Of a DNA stretch of 64,000 nt, positions 17,436-27,842 are shown in pieces. Each line of letters opens with the position of its first letter. Position 1 is the first letter of the stretch. The notes below the pieces were generated by a model. It saw nothing but the letters and a program-made list of their open reading frames with translations, was not told where the DNA came from and ran no database searches. The position numbers and the translations under genes were made by a program. Origin of the DNA: JBKBKC01 sp046294265 (GTDB taxonomy: Bacteria > Pseudomonadota > Alphaproteobacteria > Rhodobacterales > Rhodobacteraceae); NCBI GenBank assembly GCA_046294265.1, contig JBKBKC010000010.1, positions 1 through 64,000 on the forward strand, written 5' to 3'.

Positions 17436-17853
17436 GACGGAGATAGTGCAGGATCGCGGCGGGAAAATGCGGGGTGACGGGGCCATAGGCAAGCGAGATC
17501 TCGCATCCGCAGAACACGATGCGGCGATGCGGCGGCAGGCGGTCGGGTTCGGTCTGGTCCAGATCGACGGCGAGGGTCACGGTGGCGCGGCGCAGCGCGG
17601 GGGCGCGCAGGATGCCGAGGCCGCGCGCCTCGATCAGGCCGGACAACGTTTCGGGGGCGGCGGCGATCAGGTTTGCGCCGTCACGCACGAGGATCGTGCG
17701 GTCATCGGCCACCAGATGCGCGCCGAGGGCCATCAGTTGCAGGGCCAGCGCGGACTTCCCGCGCCCCGAGGCGCCGAGGATCAGAAGGCCCCGGCGGTCG
17801 TCCAGCGCCACGCAGCTTGCGTGGAGGGTGACCGGCAGGCCATTCCAGGCCAT
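17419..17853 (-). CDS. hprK: HPr kinase/phosphorylase, short alphaproteobacterial form
   Basis: 144 residues from ATG at 17853. Only the kinase domain is present, without the N-terminal domain of Firmicutes HprK, as is usual in alphaproteobacteria. The P-loop GASGRGKSALALQ is near residues 27-39, followed by VADDRTILV with the catalytic Asp. It phosphorylates HPr on Ser46. Its start overlaps the chvG stop. Confidence 0.93.
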   Translation of the reverse strand: MAWNGLPVTLHASCVALDDRRGLLILGASGRGKSALALQLMALGAHLVADDRTILVRDGANLIAAAPETLSGLIEARGLGILRAPALRRATVTLAVDLDQTEPDRLPPHRRIVFCGCEISLAYGPVTPHFPAAILHYLRHGRHA

Positions 17854-19547
17854 CAGACCGGCAGACCGACCACAAAGCGCGCGCCCAGCGGTTCCGACGT
17901 GGCATCGGCCACGGTGGGCTGGATGTTCTCGGCCCAGATCACGCCGCCATGCGCCTCGACGATCTGCTTGGAAATGGCGAGGCCCAGCCCCGAATGGTTG
18001 CCGAAATCGCCCTGCGGGCGTTCGGAATAGAACCGCTTGAAGATCTTGGTGAGCGCCGCGTCGGGGATGCCGGGCCCGGTATCCTCGACCACCACCAGCA
18101 CGCGGTTTTCGCGCCGGCGCGCCCATACGCGCACGGCGTCGCCCTCTTCGCAGAACGAGATCGCGTTGGTGATCAGGTTCACGAACACCTGCGCCAGCCG
18201 CGCCTCCAGGCCCCGGATGCGGATGGGTTCGGGGGGCAGGTCGGTGATGAAATCCACGCCCTTCTGGCCCGCCTGTTTTGCCAGGTATTCCGACAGGTTG
18301 GCGATGGTCTTCAAGAGGTCGAATTCCTCTTCCTCCTCCTTCACCAGTTCGCTGTCCAGCCGCGAGGCGTTGGAGATGTCGCTGACCAGCCGGTCGAGGC
18401 GGCGCACATCATGCTCGATCACATCGAGAAGCTTGTCGCGATGCTCTTCCTTCTTCACGAAGCGCAGCGAGCCCACGGCCGAGCGCAGCGAGGCCAGCGG
18501 GTTCTTGATCTCATGCGCCACGTCGGCGGCGAACTGCTCGTTCGCGTCGATCCGGTCATACAGGGCAGCCACCATCCCCCGCATGGCCACCGACAACCGC
18601 CCGATCTCGTCGGGCCGCGCCGTCAGGTCGGGGATGCGCACGCGGCCCGGCGCCATGCGGCGGGCATCGCGGTCGCGGCCCAGTTCGGCGGCATCGGCAA
18701 GGTCGGACAAGGGGTTGGCGATGGTCGAGGCGAGCACCAGGCTCAGGCCGATGGACACCAGAAGGGCGATCACGAACATCTGCAACACCTGCTCGCGTTC
18801 GTTGCGCACCAGCCGGTCGATCTCCCCCGCCGCGGAGGTCAGCGCGACAATGCCCGTCACCTCGCCCGCCCGCCAGATCGGGGTCGCCACCGAAAAGATT
18901 GCCCCGCCCTGGGGATCGCGGCCGGTGTTGGCGCTGGTCTCGCCCGCCCGGGCCGCAGGCAGGAGCGCGCGCGCAATGCCCTCGGCATCGATCTTCTTAT
19001 CATCCTTGCGCGCGCCCGACAGGATGCCCGACACCCCCTCCCAGATCACGTTCAGGAAATCGGTGATAACGGTGGACTGCCCGGCCTCATCCACCCCGAC
19101 CCCTGCCGCCGCGCCCTCGGCCCGGCCGACCAGCCTGCCCGCCGGATCAAAGACAAAGACCTCCACCCCCGGCGCCAGCGTCAGCGCCTTCAGAAGCTGC
19201 GTCACATCGGGGCCCGGCGCATCAGGCCCCGCGCCGAAGCTGGCCGCCTCGAATACATCGGCCACCAGCTTTGCCTCGGTCACCAGGCCCGTTTCGCGCT
19301 GCAGCACCAGGCTGTCGCGAAACGGGTTCATGAACAGCACGCCGGCGACGAGGATCACCAGCGCCAGCAGGTTGAACACGATGATCTTGCGCGCCAGCGG
19401 CGAGCGGTTGAGCGAGACCATCCCCCGGCGCCCGCGATTGTGCCGAAGCTCGGGTTCGGTGGCGTCAGGGGCCACCCAATCCTCACCCAGCAGCACCTCG
19501 CCGCGGCGGGGTGCCTCGGGGGCGGTCAGGCGCGGCATGGCGGTCAT
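17853..19547 (-). CDS. chvG: Sensor histidine kinase ChvG
   Basis: 564 residues. Two membrane helices (about residues 55-75 and 255-277) flank a periplasmic sensor domain of about 180 residues. A HAMP segment follows, then the dimerisation/phosphorylation helix with DVAHEIKNPLASLRSAVGSL, where the His is the phosphosite. The ATPase domain has NLITNAISF (N box), DTGPGIPD (G1) and GNHSGLGLAISKQI (G2). With ChvI it senses acid or envelope stress in related bacteria. It is 6 nt downstream of chvI and overlaps hprK. Confidence 0.95.
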   Translation of the reverse strand: MTAMPRLTAPEAPRRGEVLLGEDWVAPDATEPELRHNRGRRGMVSLNRSPLARKIIVFNLLALVILVAGVLFMNPFRDSLVLQRETGLVTEAKLVADVFEAASFGAGPDAPGPDVTQLLKALTLAPGVEVFVFDPAGRLVGRAEGAAAGVGVDEAGQSTVITDFLNVIWEGVSGILSGARKDDKKIDAEGIARALLPAARAGETSANTGRDPQGGAIFSVATPIWRAGEVTGIVALTSAAGEIDRLVRNEREQVLQMFVIALLVSIGLSLVLASTIANPLSDLADAAELGRDRDARRMAPGRVRIPDLTARPDEIGRLSVAMRGMVAALYDRIDANEQFAADVAHEIKNPLASLRSAVGSLRFVKKEEHRDKLLDVIEHDVRRLDRLVSDISNASRLDSELVKEEEEEFDLLKTIANLSEYLAKQAGQKGVDFITDLPPEPIRIRGLEARLAQVFVNLITNAISFCEEGDAVRVWARRRENRVLVVVEDTGPGIPDAALTKIFKRFYSERPQGDFGNHSGLGLAISKQIVEAHGGVIWAENIQPTVADATSEPLGARFVVGLPV

Positions 19548-19553
19548 TCCCCG

Positions 19554-20255
19554 TTACTCTTCGTTGTAGCGATAGCCGATCCCGTAAAGAGTCTCGATAG
19601 CCGAGAAATCCGCGTCCACGCTGCGCATCTTCTTGCGCAGGCGCTTGATATGGCTGTCGATGGTGCGGTCGTCGACGTAAACTTGGTCGTCATAGGCCAC
19701 GTCCATCAACTGGTCACGACTTTTCACGAAGCCGGGGCGCTGCGCAAGCGCCTGCAAGAGAAGGAATTCGGTGACGGTCAGCGACACGTCCTGCCCTTTC
19801 CAGGCCACCGAATGGCGCAAGGGATCCATCCTGAGGTTTCCGCGCTCCATGATCTTGGTCTCTTCGGTCACCGCGACCTCGCCCGAGGCGATGGCGTCCT
19901 GGCGGCGCAGGAGGGCGCGGATCCGCTCGACCAGCAGGCGCTGAGAGAACGGCTTTTTCACATAGTCGTCGGCGCCCATGCGCAAGCCCAGAACTTCGTC
20001 GATCTCATCATCCTTGGAGGTGAGAAAGATCACTGGCATGGTCGTTTTCTGCCGCAGCCGTTGCAGCAGGTCCATGCCGTCCATCCGTGGCATCTTGATG
20101 TCCAGCACGGCCATGTCGGGCAGGCGGCGATTGAAGGCGTCGAGGGCCGACTGGCCATCGTTGTAGGTTTCAACCTCGAAGCCCTCGGCCTCAAGTGTCA
20201 TGGATACGGAGGTCAGGATATTCCTGTCGTCATCCACAAGCGCGATACGCGACAT
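19554..20255 (-). CDS. chvI: Response regulator ChvI (OmpR family)
   Basis: 233 residues from ATG at 20255. The receiver domain has acidic residues DDD at 8-10, phospho-acceptor Asp52 in AVLDIKMPRMDG, Thr in FLTSKDD and Lys in DYVKKPFS. The C-terminal winged-helix has SLTVTEFLLLQALAQRPG, and DDRTIDSHIKRLRKKM for DNA recognition. It heads the operon chvI-chvG-hprK-rapZ-EIIA-ptsH and is divergent from pckA, an arrangement conserved in alphaproteobacteria. Confidence 0.96.
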   Translation of the reverse strand: MSRIALVDDDRNILTSVSMTLEAEGFEVETYNDGQSALDAFNRRLPDMAVLDIKMPRMDGMDLLQRLRQKTTMPVIFLTSKDDEIDEVLGLRMGADDYVKKPFSQRLLVERIRALLRRQDAIASGEVAVTEETKIMERGNLRMDPLRHSVAWKGQDVSLTVTEFLLLQALAQRPGFVKSRDQLMDVAYDDQVYVDDRTIDSHIKRLRKKMRSVDADFSAIETLYGIGYRYNEE

Positions 20256-20627
20256 GTTGGGCTTCCCTATACTGCTCATGTTCTTTTCGTTTTCCGCGAT
20301 AATCCCGATTTGGCCGACAGGAATCAACCACCAACTGCGAATCGGCGCCGGCCGCCCCCGCAGTGCACTTCAATTTTCCAAAGGAATGACTAATTTGCCT
20401 CACTTGGCCCATGTGTCGCCGATGTGATCGGGCCGTTTGCGCTAACCTGAACTTGGTTGCGCTAACGTCCACATCCACCCTGTTCCATCGCAAAAGCGTC
20501 ATGCTATAGCGCGAGAGCGGGCCCCGGGGCTGGAGGCGGGCCTGTCGACCGGATTTTGCGCGAGGCCTGCGCAGATCACTTCAGCGAACCATCAGGGATC
20601 GCGGCAGCGCGATCAGGGAGCCTTTGG
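20256..20627. promoter_or_regulatory. chvI-pckA divergent regulatory region (372 bp)
   Basis: Non-coding region between two divergent genes; it must hold both promoters. It is AT-richer than its surroundings in 20300-20420. The clearest structure is a 10-bp direct repeat, TTGCGCTAAC, at 20437-20446 and 20457-20466, listed separately. An AGGGAG Shine-Dalgarno site precedes the pckA ATG. No small gene is evident. Confidence 0.7.
20437..20466. promoter_or_regulatory. Two direct repeats of TTGCGCTAAC with a 20-bp period
   Basis: Exact copies at 20437-20446 and 20457-20466 are separated by 10 bp, i.e. about two helical turns apart. The first lies in a near-palindrome GTTTGCGCTAAC, a pattern typical of LacI-family operators. 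This fits control of gluconeogenesis, since LacI-type regulators of pckA are known in alphaproteobacteria. The identity of the regulator is an inference. Confidence 0.55.
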
Positions 20628-22209
<1,582 letters not shown>

Positions 22210-22226
<17 letters not shown>

Positions 22227-22800
22227 CCTTTTCGCCGCCCTTGCGGCGCTCTGTCTTGCGGGCGCGCTTCGCGCGAACCCCGATGACGCAACGGTCTCTG
22301 ACCGGATCGTGCTGCTGGACTGGGGCCTGTTCTGCCAAGTGGACCGGTTAGGCAGCGAACCCGCACCCGAGACTTTGAGCGGAACGGTCCACCTGATCGA
22401 CGGCACCCAGCGTCCGGTGCGCCAGACGCAGCTGATCCCCGGCCTGCTGGGGCGCGGTTTCGGCACCGTTGTGAGCCTGCCACCCGGGCGCCGCCTGCCG
22501 CTGCCGGTGATGGTCGAGGTCCTGCATCCGCCAATGGGGCCTAACGGGATCACCCGTCAGGCCTGGCCCAGCATCCTCGGCTCTTCCGGCCCCACGGTCA
22601 GCACCTGGTCCTTCGACCTGCCCGCAGAGGTCGTGCCGGGCGACTGGCGCTTTCGGATGCTTGCGGGGCGCGAGGTGCTGCTGGAGATCCCCTTCCGCGT
22701 CAGCCTGGCCGACCCCGCAGCCCCGCCCGGCCCCTGCGACCCCGAGGCCGCGATCAGCAGCACAACCTCTATCCCATCAACGCCCCGCGGATCAGGTTGA
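22210..22800 (+). CDS. DUF3859-like exported protein, probable CTG start
   Basis: If read from GTG at 22309 the protein has 163 residues and no signal. The same frame is open back to 22207. CTG at 22210 gives a plausible Sec signal peptide, LRRSVSLFAALAALCLAGA, with cleavage near ALRA-N, and a GAGG at 22200-22203 sits 6 nt before it. The mature part has LLDWGLFCQ, GTVVSLPPGRRLPLPVMVEVLHPP and STWSFDLPAEVVPGDWRF, which match my recollection of DUF3859. Its start would overlap the pckA end by 17 nt, and its 3' end overlaps the convergent exporter gene by 32 nt. Function unknown; periplasmic location inferred. Confidence 0.65.
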
Positions 22801-23539
22801 GGCCGGTCACCACCAACAGCACCTGCGTCCAACGCCGGAAACGCGCCTCGTCCAGCCGTGCGCCCAGGCGTTGACCAAGCAGCTGCCCCGCCATCGCAGG
22901 CACCACAAGCGCCGCCGAAAACGGCACCGTCGCGGCATCCATCACCCCGGATCCCAGATGCGCCGACAGCAGCACCACCGACCCGATCAGGAACACCACC
23001 CCCTGCACCCGCAGCGTCTCGGCCTTCGGGGCCCCCACCGACAGGAGATAGACGATCAGCGGCGGCCCCCAGACCCCCGAGATGCCGCCATAGAGCCCGC
23101 CGACCACCCCCGCGCCCCATTCCGCACGCACACGATGCTCCAGCCGCAGCGCCAGCGGGAGGCCGGAGAGTTGCAGCAGCGCGAAGGCCGTGATCGGCAC
23201 GCCGAGGACGATCAGAAACGCCCCCCGTGGCATCATGGTCACGAACTGCGCGGAGATCACGATAAAGACCACCGTCCCGATCAGGAACCGCCAATAGGTT
23301 CGGGCGGAGTCCATCGCGGCGGCGGGGCCGTCACGGAACGCCTGTGCGATGTTGGTGAACAAGGTGGGCAGGATCAGTCCGGCCAGCGCCACCTGAGGCG
23401 GCAGGAAGGCCGAGAAGGCGCCGATCATGATCAGCGGCATGGCAAACCCGACCGCGCCCTTCACGAAGCCCGCGAACAGCGTCACCGCCATTGCGGCCCA
23501 AAAGGCCACGGCCTCCTGCCCGGCCATCACACTGTCCAT
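22769..23539 (-). CDS. TauE/SafE-family membrane exporter
   Basis: 256 residues from ATG at 23539, preceded by GAGGGGCGGG. There are about eight hydrophobic segments with the family's two-fold pattern: an early GFVKGAVGFAMPLIMIGAFS and a later GGLYGGISGVWGPPLIVYLL. Members export sulfoacetate or other small organic anions across the inner membrane. The substrate is unknown here. It is divergent from mcd, but no functional link is evident. A very long minus-strand open frame that continues upstream is a shadow of mcd. Confidence 0.88.
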   Translation of the reverse strand: MDSVMAGQEAVAFWAAMAVTLFAGFVKGAVGFAMPLIMIGAFSAFLPPQVALAGLILPTLFTNIAQAFRDGPAAAMDSARTYWRFLIGTVVFIVISAQFVTMMPRGAFLIVLGVPITAFALLQLSGLPLALRLEHRVRAEWGAGVVGGLYGGISGVWGPPLIVYLLSVGAPKAETLRVQGVVFLIGSVVLLSAHLGSGVMDAATVPFSAALVVPAMAGQLLGQRLGARLDEARFRRWTQVLLVVTGLNLIRGALMG

Positions 23540-23722
23540 CCCGCCCCTCGTGGCCGCTGTTTCCGGCCCGCGCCGCTGCGCTATAGTCTTAGCAATGCCG
23601 AAACCGCTCTGCACGGGCGATTCGGCTGCGACATTTTCCGTCTCGACGGATGCGGCTGACGAATTATTGTTGCGCTGCGACTGCAAACGCCCTAACTGCG
23701 CCCCATAGCCATGGAGAGTCCG

Positions 23723-25393
23723 ATGCCCCACGACGGCCAGCCCCTTCCCAAGACCCCCGCCCACAGCCTTGCCGACCTGATGCACCTGACCGGCGCCGCC
23801 CTGACCGAGGTCGAGGCGCTGTCGGCACAGGGGCGCGAGGCGCTGCGCGCCCGCGTCACGGTCGGCGGCAAGGTGCAGGCCGATGCCATGGAAACGCACC
23901 AATATGCCGCCCATGCGATGGCTTGGCTCGCCACCTATGCCGAGGCGCTGCGCCAGATGCAGGCCTGGGCCGCGCGCCTGACCGAGGCGGGCACTTTTGG
24001 CGAGATGGAGGCGCTGATCCTGCAGGTCGGCTTTGGCGAATACCTCGCGCAGGTGCAGGGCGGCATCCCGATGAGCCAGGGCGAGATTGCGCGCCTGTCC
24101 GACCTGGGGCTGGCCTGGACGCCGGGGCCCGAGGCCGCGGTCCTGATCGCCGAGGGCAACACGACCGAGGCGCGCGCGCGCCTGGTGGAACTGATGCGCG
24201 ACAATCACGGCCGTGCCACCTTTGGTGCCACCGGCCTTGATGACGAGCTGGAGATGATCCGCGACCAGTTCCGCCGCTTCGCTGACGAAGAGGTGATCCC
24301 CTACGCGCATGACTGGCACCTGAAGGATGAGCTGATCCCGATGGAGGTGATCGACAAGCTGGCCGAGATGGGCGTCTTCGGCCTCACGATCCCCGAAGCC
24401 TACGGCGGCCTCGGCCTGACCAAGGCCGCGATGGTCGTGGTGTCGGAGGAACTGTCGCGCGGCTATATCGGGGTGGGCAGCCTTGGCACCCGCACCGAGA
24501 TCGCGGCCGAACTGATCCTTTGCGGCGGCACCGAGGCGCAAAAGGAAAAATGGCTGCCCGGCCTCGCCTCGGGCGAGATCCTGCCCACGGCCGTTTTCAC
24601 CGAGCCAAACACCGGGTCCGACCTTGGTGCCCTGCGCACGCGCGCGCGGCGCGATGGCGACGACTGGATCATCACGGGCAACAAGACCTGGATCACCCAT
24701 GCCGCGCGCACCCATGTGATGACCGTGCTTGCCCGCTCGGTCGAGGGCACCGGCGACTATCGCGGCCTGTCGATGTTCCTGGCGGAAAAGACGCCCGGCA
24801 CCGACGCACAGCCCTTTGTCGATCCCGGCCTCTCGGGCGGCGAGATCGAGGTGCTGGGCTACCGCGGCATGAAGGAATACACGGTCAACCTGGATGATTT
24901 CCGGGTGAAGGGGGAAAACCTGCTGGGCGGCGTCGAAGGCCAGGGCTTCAAGCAGCTGATGCAGACCTTCGAGGCTGCGCGCATCCAGACCGCCGCCCGC
25001 GCCGTGGGCGTGGCGCAATCGGCGCTGGAAACCGGGATGCAATACGGCGAGGATCGCAAGCAGTTCGGCAAATCCCTCATCGCCTTTCCCCGCGTGGCGG
25101 GGAAGCTTGCGATGATGGCGGTCGAGATCATGATCGCCCGGCAGCTTACTTATTTCAGCGCCTGGCAGAAAGACAACGACAAGCGCTGCGATCTGGAGGC
25201 CGGGATGGCGAAGCTGCTGGGCGCCCGCGTTGCCTGGGCGGCCGCCGACAACGCGCTGCAGATCCACGGCGGCAACGGCTTTGCGCTGGAATACCGGATC
25301 AGCCGGATCCTTTGCGACGCGCGCATCCTGAACATCTTTGAAGGGGCCGCCGAGATCCAGGCCCAGGTCATCGCCCGCCGCCTGCTGGACTGA
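23723..25393 (+). CDS. mcd: (2S)-methylsuccinyl-CoA dehydrogenase
   Basis: 556 residues from ATG at 23723; GGAGAG ends 4 nt before it, and an ATG at 23711 is the alternative. The enzyme oxidises methylsuccinyl-CoA to mesaconyl-CoA in the ethylmalonyl-CoA pathway, passing electrons to ETF. It is about 170 residues longer than ordinary acyl-CoA dehydrogenases. The extra helical N-terminal domain (roughly residues 1-165) is characteristic of Mcd. The core has GVFGLTIPEAYGGLGLT, FTEPNTGSDLGALRTRA, GNKTWITHA and the catalytic Glu in NIFEGAAEIQ. This indicates acetyl-CoA assimilation without the glyoxylate shunt. Other pathway genes are not in this window. Confidence 0.92.
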   Translation: MPHDGQPLPKTPAHSLADLMHLTGAALTEVEALSAQGREALRARVTVGGKVQADAMETHQYAAHAMAWLATYAEALRQMQAWAARLTEAGTFGEMEALILQVGFGEYLAQVQGGIPMSQGEIARLSDLGLAWTPGPEAAVLIAEGNTTEARARLVELMRDNHGRATFGATGLDDELEMIRDQFRRFADEEVIPYAHDWHLKDELIPMEVIDKLAEMGVFGLTIPEAYGGLGLTKAAMVVVSEELSRGYIGVGSLGTRTEIAAELILCGGTEAQKEKWLPGLASGEILPTAVFTEPNTGSDLGALRTRARRDGDDWIITGNKTWITHAARTHVMTVLARSVEGTGDYRGLSMFLAEKTPGTDAQPFVDPGLSGGEIEVLGYRGMKEYTVNLDDFRVKGENLLGGVEGQGFKQLMQTFEAARIQTAARAVGVAQSALETGMQYGEDRKQFGKSLIAFPRVAGKLAMMAVEIMIARQLTYFSAWQKDNDKRCDLEAGMAKLLGARVAWAAADNALQIHGGNGFALEYRISRILCDARILNIFEGAAEIQAQVIARRLLD

Positions 25394-25400
25394 CATGCGA

Positions 25401-25430
25401 TGACACCGGGCCCTCCGGGGCCCGGTGTCA
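25401..25430. terminator. Perfect 13-bp hairpin between mcd and the thiolase gene
   Basis: TGACACCGGGCCC / GGGCCCGGTGTCA with a 4-nt loop lies 7 nt after the mcd stop. Its right arm contains the stop codon of the opposing thiolase gene. It probably terminates both transcripts. Confidence 0.75.
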
Positions 25431-26600
25431 GGCAGGGTGCAGCACCAGCGCCACGCCCTGCCCCACGCCCACACAGAGCGTGACCAGGGCCGAACCGCCC
25501 CCCTCGGACAGCCGCCGCGCGGCGGCCCATGCAATGCGCGCGCCCGACATGCCCAGCGGATGGCCCATGGCAATCCCCCCGCCCCGCGCATTCACGCGGG
25601 CATCGTCATCGGCCAGCCCCCAGGCCCGCGTGCAGGCCAGCACCTGCACGGCAAAGGCCTCGTTCACCTCGATCACATCGACGCCCGCAGGATCAAACCC
25701 CGTCCGCTGGCGCAAGCGCTCCACCGCCGCCACCGGCCCCACCCCCATGACGCGCGGCGCCACGCCCGCGCTCGCCGCCGCCCCGATCCGGGCCACGGGC
25801 CGCAACCCGTGCCGCGCCACCGCCACCCCAGAGGCCAAGAGCACCGCCGCCGCCCCGTCGTTCACGCCGCTGGCGTTCCCCGCCGTCACGCTGCCCCCCG
25901 CGCGGAACGGTGCGGGCAAGGCGGCCAGCCGGTCAAGGCTGGTGGCGCGGGGATGCTCGTCGCGGTCCACCACCACGGGCACCTTGCCCGGAACGGTCAC
26001 AGGCAAAATGTCCGCCGCGTGCCAGCCCGCATCATACCGCGCCTGCGACCGCCAGGCGAAGGCATCCTGATCCGCCCGCGCGATCCCCATATCCGCCGCC
26101 AGGTTCTCCGCCGTCTCGGGCATGGATTCGATGCCATAACGCGCCGCGATCCCCTGATGGACGAAGCGCCAGCCGATGGTCGTGTCATGCACCTCGGGCG
26201 CGCGGGCGAATGCCACTTCAGCCTTGCCCATCACGAAAGGCGCGCGGCTCATGCTTTCCACGCCGCCTGCGATCACCACATCCGCCCCGCCGTCCCGGAT
26301 CGCCCGCGCACCCACGATCACCGCGTCCAGCCCGCTGGCGCACAGCCGGTTCACCGTCAGCGCCGGCACCCCCTCGCCCAGACCCGAGATCAGCACCGCC
26401 ATCCGCGCCACGTTGCGGTTGTCCTCGCCCGCCTGGTTGGCGCAGCCGAATATCACCTCGTCCACCGGCAACCCCGGATGCGGCGCCATCAGCCCGTCGA
26501 TCACCATGGCCGCGAGGTCGTCGGGCCGCACCCGCGCCAGCGCCCCGCCATAGCGCCCGATGGCCGTGCGACGCCCCGCGCAGATGAACACCTCGGTCAT
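25428..26600 (-). CDS. Acetyl-CoA acyltransferase (PcaF/PaaJ-like thiolase)
   Basis: 390 residues. It cleaves a 3-oxoacyl-CoA with CoA to release acetyl- or succinyl-CoA. The nucleophilic Cys lies in TVNRLCASGLDAV near residue 90. EVNEAFAVQVLA, the His region GGGIAMGHPLGMSGAR and the second Cys in TLCVGVGQGVAL are all present. The degradative thiolase class resembles beta-ketoadipyl-CoA and 3-oxo-dehydrosuberyl-CoA thiolases. Its start overlaps the stop of the 3-hydroxyacyl-CoA dehydrogenase gene, so the two form an operon divergent from the monooxygenase. It is the likely last step of the aromatic-CoA route here. Confidence 0.9.
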   Translation of the reverse strand: MTEVFICAGRRTAIGRYGGALARVRPDDLAAMVIDGLMAPHPGLPVDEVIFGCANQAGEDNRNVARMAVLISGLGEGVPALTVNRLCASGLDAVIVGARAIRDGGADVVIAGGVESMSRAPFVMGKAEVAFARAPEVHDTTIGWRFVHQGIAARYGIESMPETAENLAADMGIARADQDAFAWRSQARYDAGWHAADILPVTVPGKVPVVVDRDEHPRATSLDRLAALPAPFRAGGSVTAGNASGVNDGAAAVLLASGVAVARHGLRPVARIGAAASAGVAPRVMGVGPVAAVERLRQRTGFDPAGVDVIEVNEAFAVQVLACTRAWGLADDDARVNARGGGIAMGHPLGMSGARIAWAAARRLSEGGGSALVTLCVGVGQGVALVLHPA

Positions 26601-27706
26601 GCCATATCCTCCAGACCGGGGGCGGGATCATACCGCCCCGCCAGATGCGGCGGGCAGCGCCCCGCCAGCCGCGCGAGTTCCGCCCGCACCCGGTCCATCC
26701 CCTGCGCCCGCCCGGCCGCAAAGGCCCCACGCGGAAAGTTCAGGCCCAGCCGCAGCGCCGTGTCGATCCCCTCGGCCTCCACCCCGCCCTCGGCCAGCAG
26801 GCTCGCCGCCTCGTTCACCAGTGCCGCCTCGATCCGCAGCACGATGTCCCCGGCATCCGCAGGGGCCTCCACCGCCCCCGCGACAAACCCCGCCCCGGTC
26901 TTGCGCCCCAGCCGCCCCGCCGCCACCTGCGCGCGCAAGGCGTCGAACACATGATAGCGCGGATGCCGCCCCATCGCGGCCCAGACCCCCTCGGTCGCCG
27001 CCAGATGCACATCCGCCCCGATCAGGTCGATCAGCGCGAACGGCCCCAGCCGATAGCCCGCCGCCACCATCGCGGCGTCGATCTCACCCGCCCCCCGCCC
27101 CTCTTCCAGCATCGCCAAAGCCTCGCCGTAATAGGGCCGCGCGCAGCGGTTGACGATGAAACCGGGGCGGTCGGGGCAGGCGATCACGGTCTTGCCCGCG
27201 CCCTCGGTGATCCGCCGCGCCAGCGCCAGCGCCGCAGGGTCAGCCCCCGGATAGCCCACCAGCTCCACCAGCCGCATCGCCGGGGCGGGGTTGAAGAAAT
27301 GCAGCCCCACCAGCCGCCCTCCCATACCCTGCGCCATGTCTGTCACCGACAGCGAGGATGTGTTGGTCGCCAGCACCGCCCCCGGCACCGCGTCCCGCAG
27401 CGCCGCAAACAGCGCCCGCTTGGCCGCCATGTCCTCCACGATCGCCTCGATCGCCAGCGCGGCCCCCGCCATCGCGCCCGGCCCCTCCACGATCCGCAGC
27501 GCGCCCAGCATCGCCTCGGCCGCCGCCGCCTCCATCTTCCCCGCCGCCACCCGCGCCATCAGCGCCGCGCGCATCCGCGCGGGTGCCGTCTCGCGCGCGG
27601 CGGCAAAGGCATCGGTCGCCACCACCGGGTGCCCCGCCGCCAGATAGACCTGCGCGATGCCCAGCCCCATCGCGCCCAAGCCCACAACTCCGACCGTCTC
27701 GCGCAT
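26597..27706 (-). CDS. 3-hydroxyacyl-CoA dehydrogenase with two C-terminal domains
   Basis: 369 residues from ATG at 27706. The NAD-binding GLGAMGLGIAQVYLAAG is at the N-terminus. TNTSSLSVTDMA and the catalytic-His segment GLHFFNPAPAMRLVELV follow. The first C-terminal helical domain has NRCARPYYGEALAM and GPFALIDLIGAD; a second partial copy contains NEAASLLAEGG and GLNFPRG. It is longer than the 291-residue homologue at 13.9 kb and of the PaaH-like duplicated type. It probably oxidises a 3-hydroxy intermediate of the aromatic-CoA pathway for the adjacent thiolase. Confidence 0.9.
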   Translation of the reverse strand: MRETVGVVGLGAMGLGIAQVYLAAGHPVVATDAFAAARETAPARMRAALMARVAAGKMEAAAAEAMLGALRIVEGPGAMAGAALAIEAIVEDMAAKRALFAALRDAVPGAVLATNTSSLSVTDMAQGMGGRLVGLHFFNPAPAMRLVELVGYPGADPAALALARRITEGAGKTVIACPDRPGFIVNRCARPYYGEALAMLEEGRGAGEIDAAMVAAGYRLGPFALIDLIGADVHLAATEGVWAAMGRHPRYHVFDALRAQVAAGRLGRKTGAGFVAGAVEAPADAGDIVLRIEAALVNEAASLLAEGGVEAEGIDTALRLGLNFPRGAFAAGRAQGMDRVRAELARLAGRCPPHLAGRYDPAPGLEDMA

Positions 27707-27764
27707 TCCTGCCCCTCCGCTGCACGGCATCATCCCGCGAAGAAACGCCGCATTCAAGCCAGAA

Positions 27765-27781
27765 ATTTCAAGCTTGAAATA
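27765..27781. promoter_or_regulatory. Perfect 16-bp palindrome, probable MarR operator
   Basis: ATTTCAAGCTTGAAAT (27765-27780) is a perfect palindrome in the 136-bp region between the divergent 3-hydroxyacyl-CoA dehydrogenase and monooxygenase genes. With the following A it matches 15 of 17 positions of a site before the transporter operon (40570-40586). The TTGAAA inside could serve as a -35 element. A MarR gene lies three genes downstream. Confidence 0.7.
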
Positions 27782-27842
27782 ATAACGACCCGGTGGCAGT
27801 CTGATCCAAAGAGCGGATGACTCGGACGCAGGGAGTGGGAAG

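Noticed and set aside
23540..25591. Minus-strand frame continuing upstream of the TauE-like gene (940 codons in total)
   Set aside because: The part beyond 23539 is antisense to mcd and lacks any domain; only the 256-residue 3' part is a membrane protein with its own start and ribosome site.
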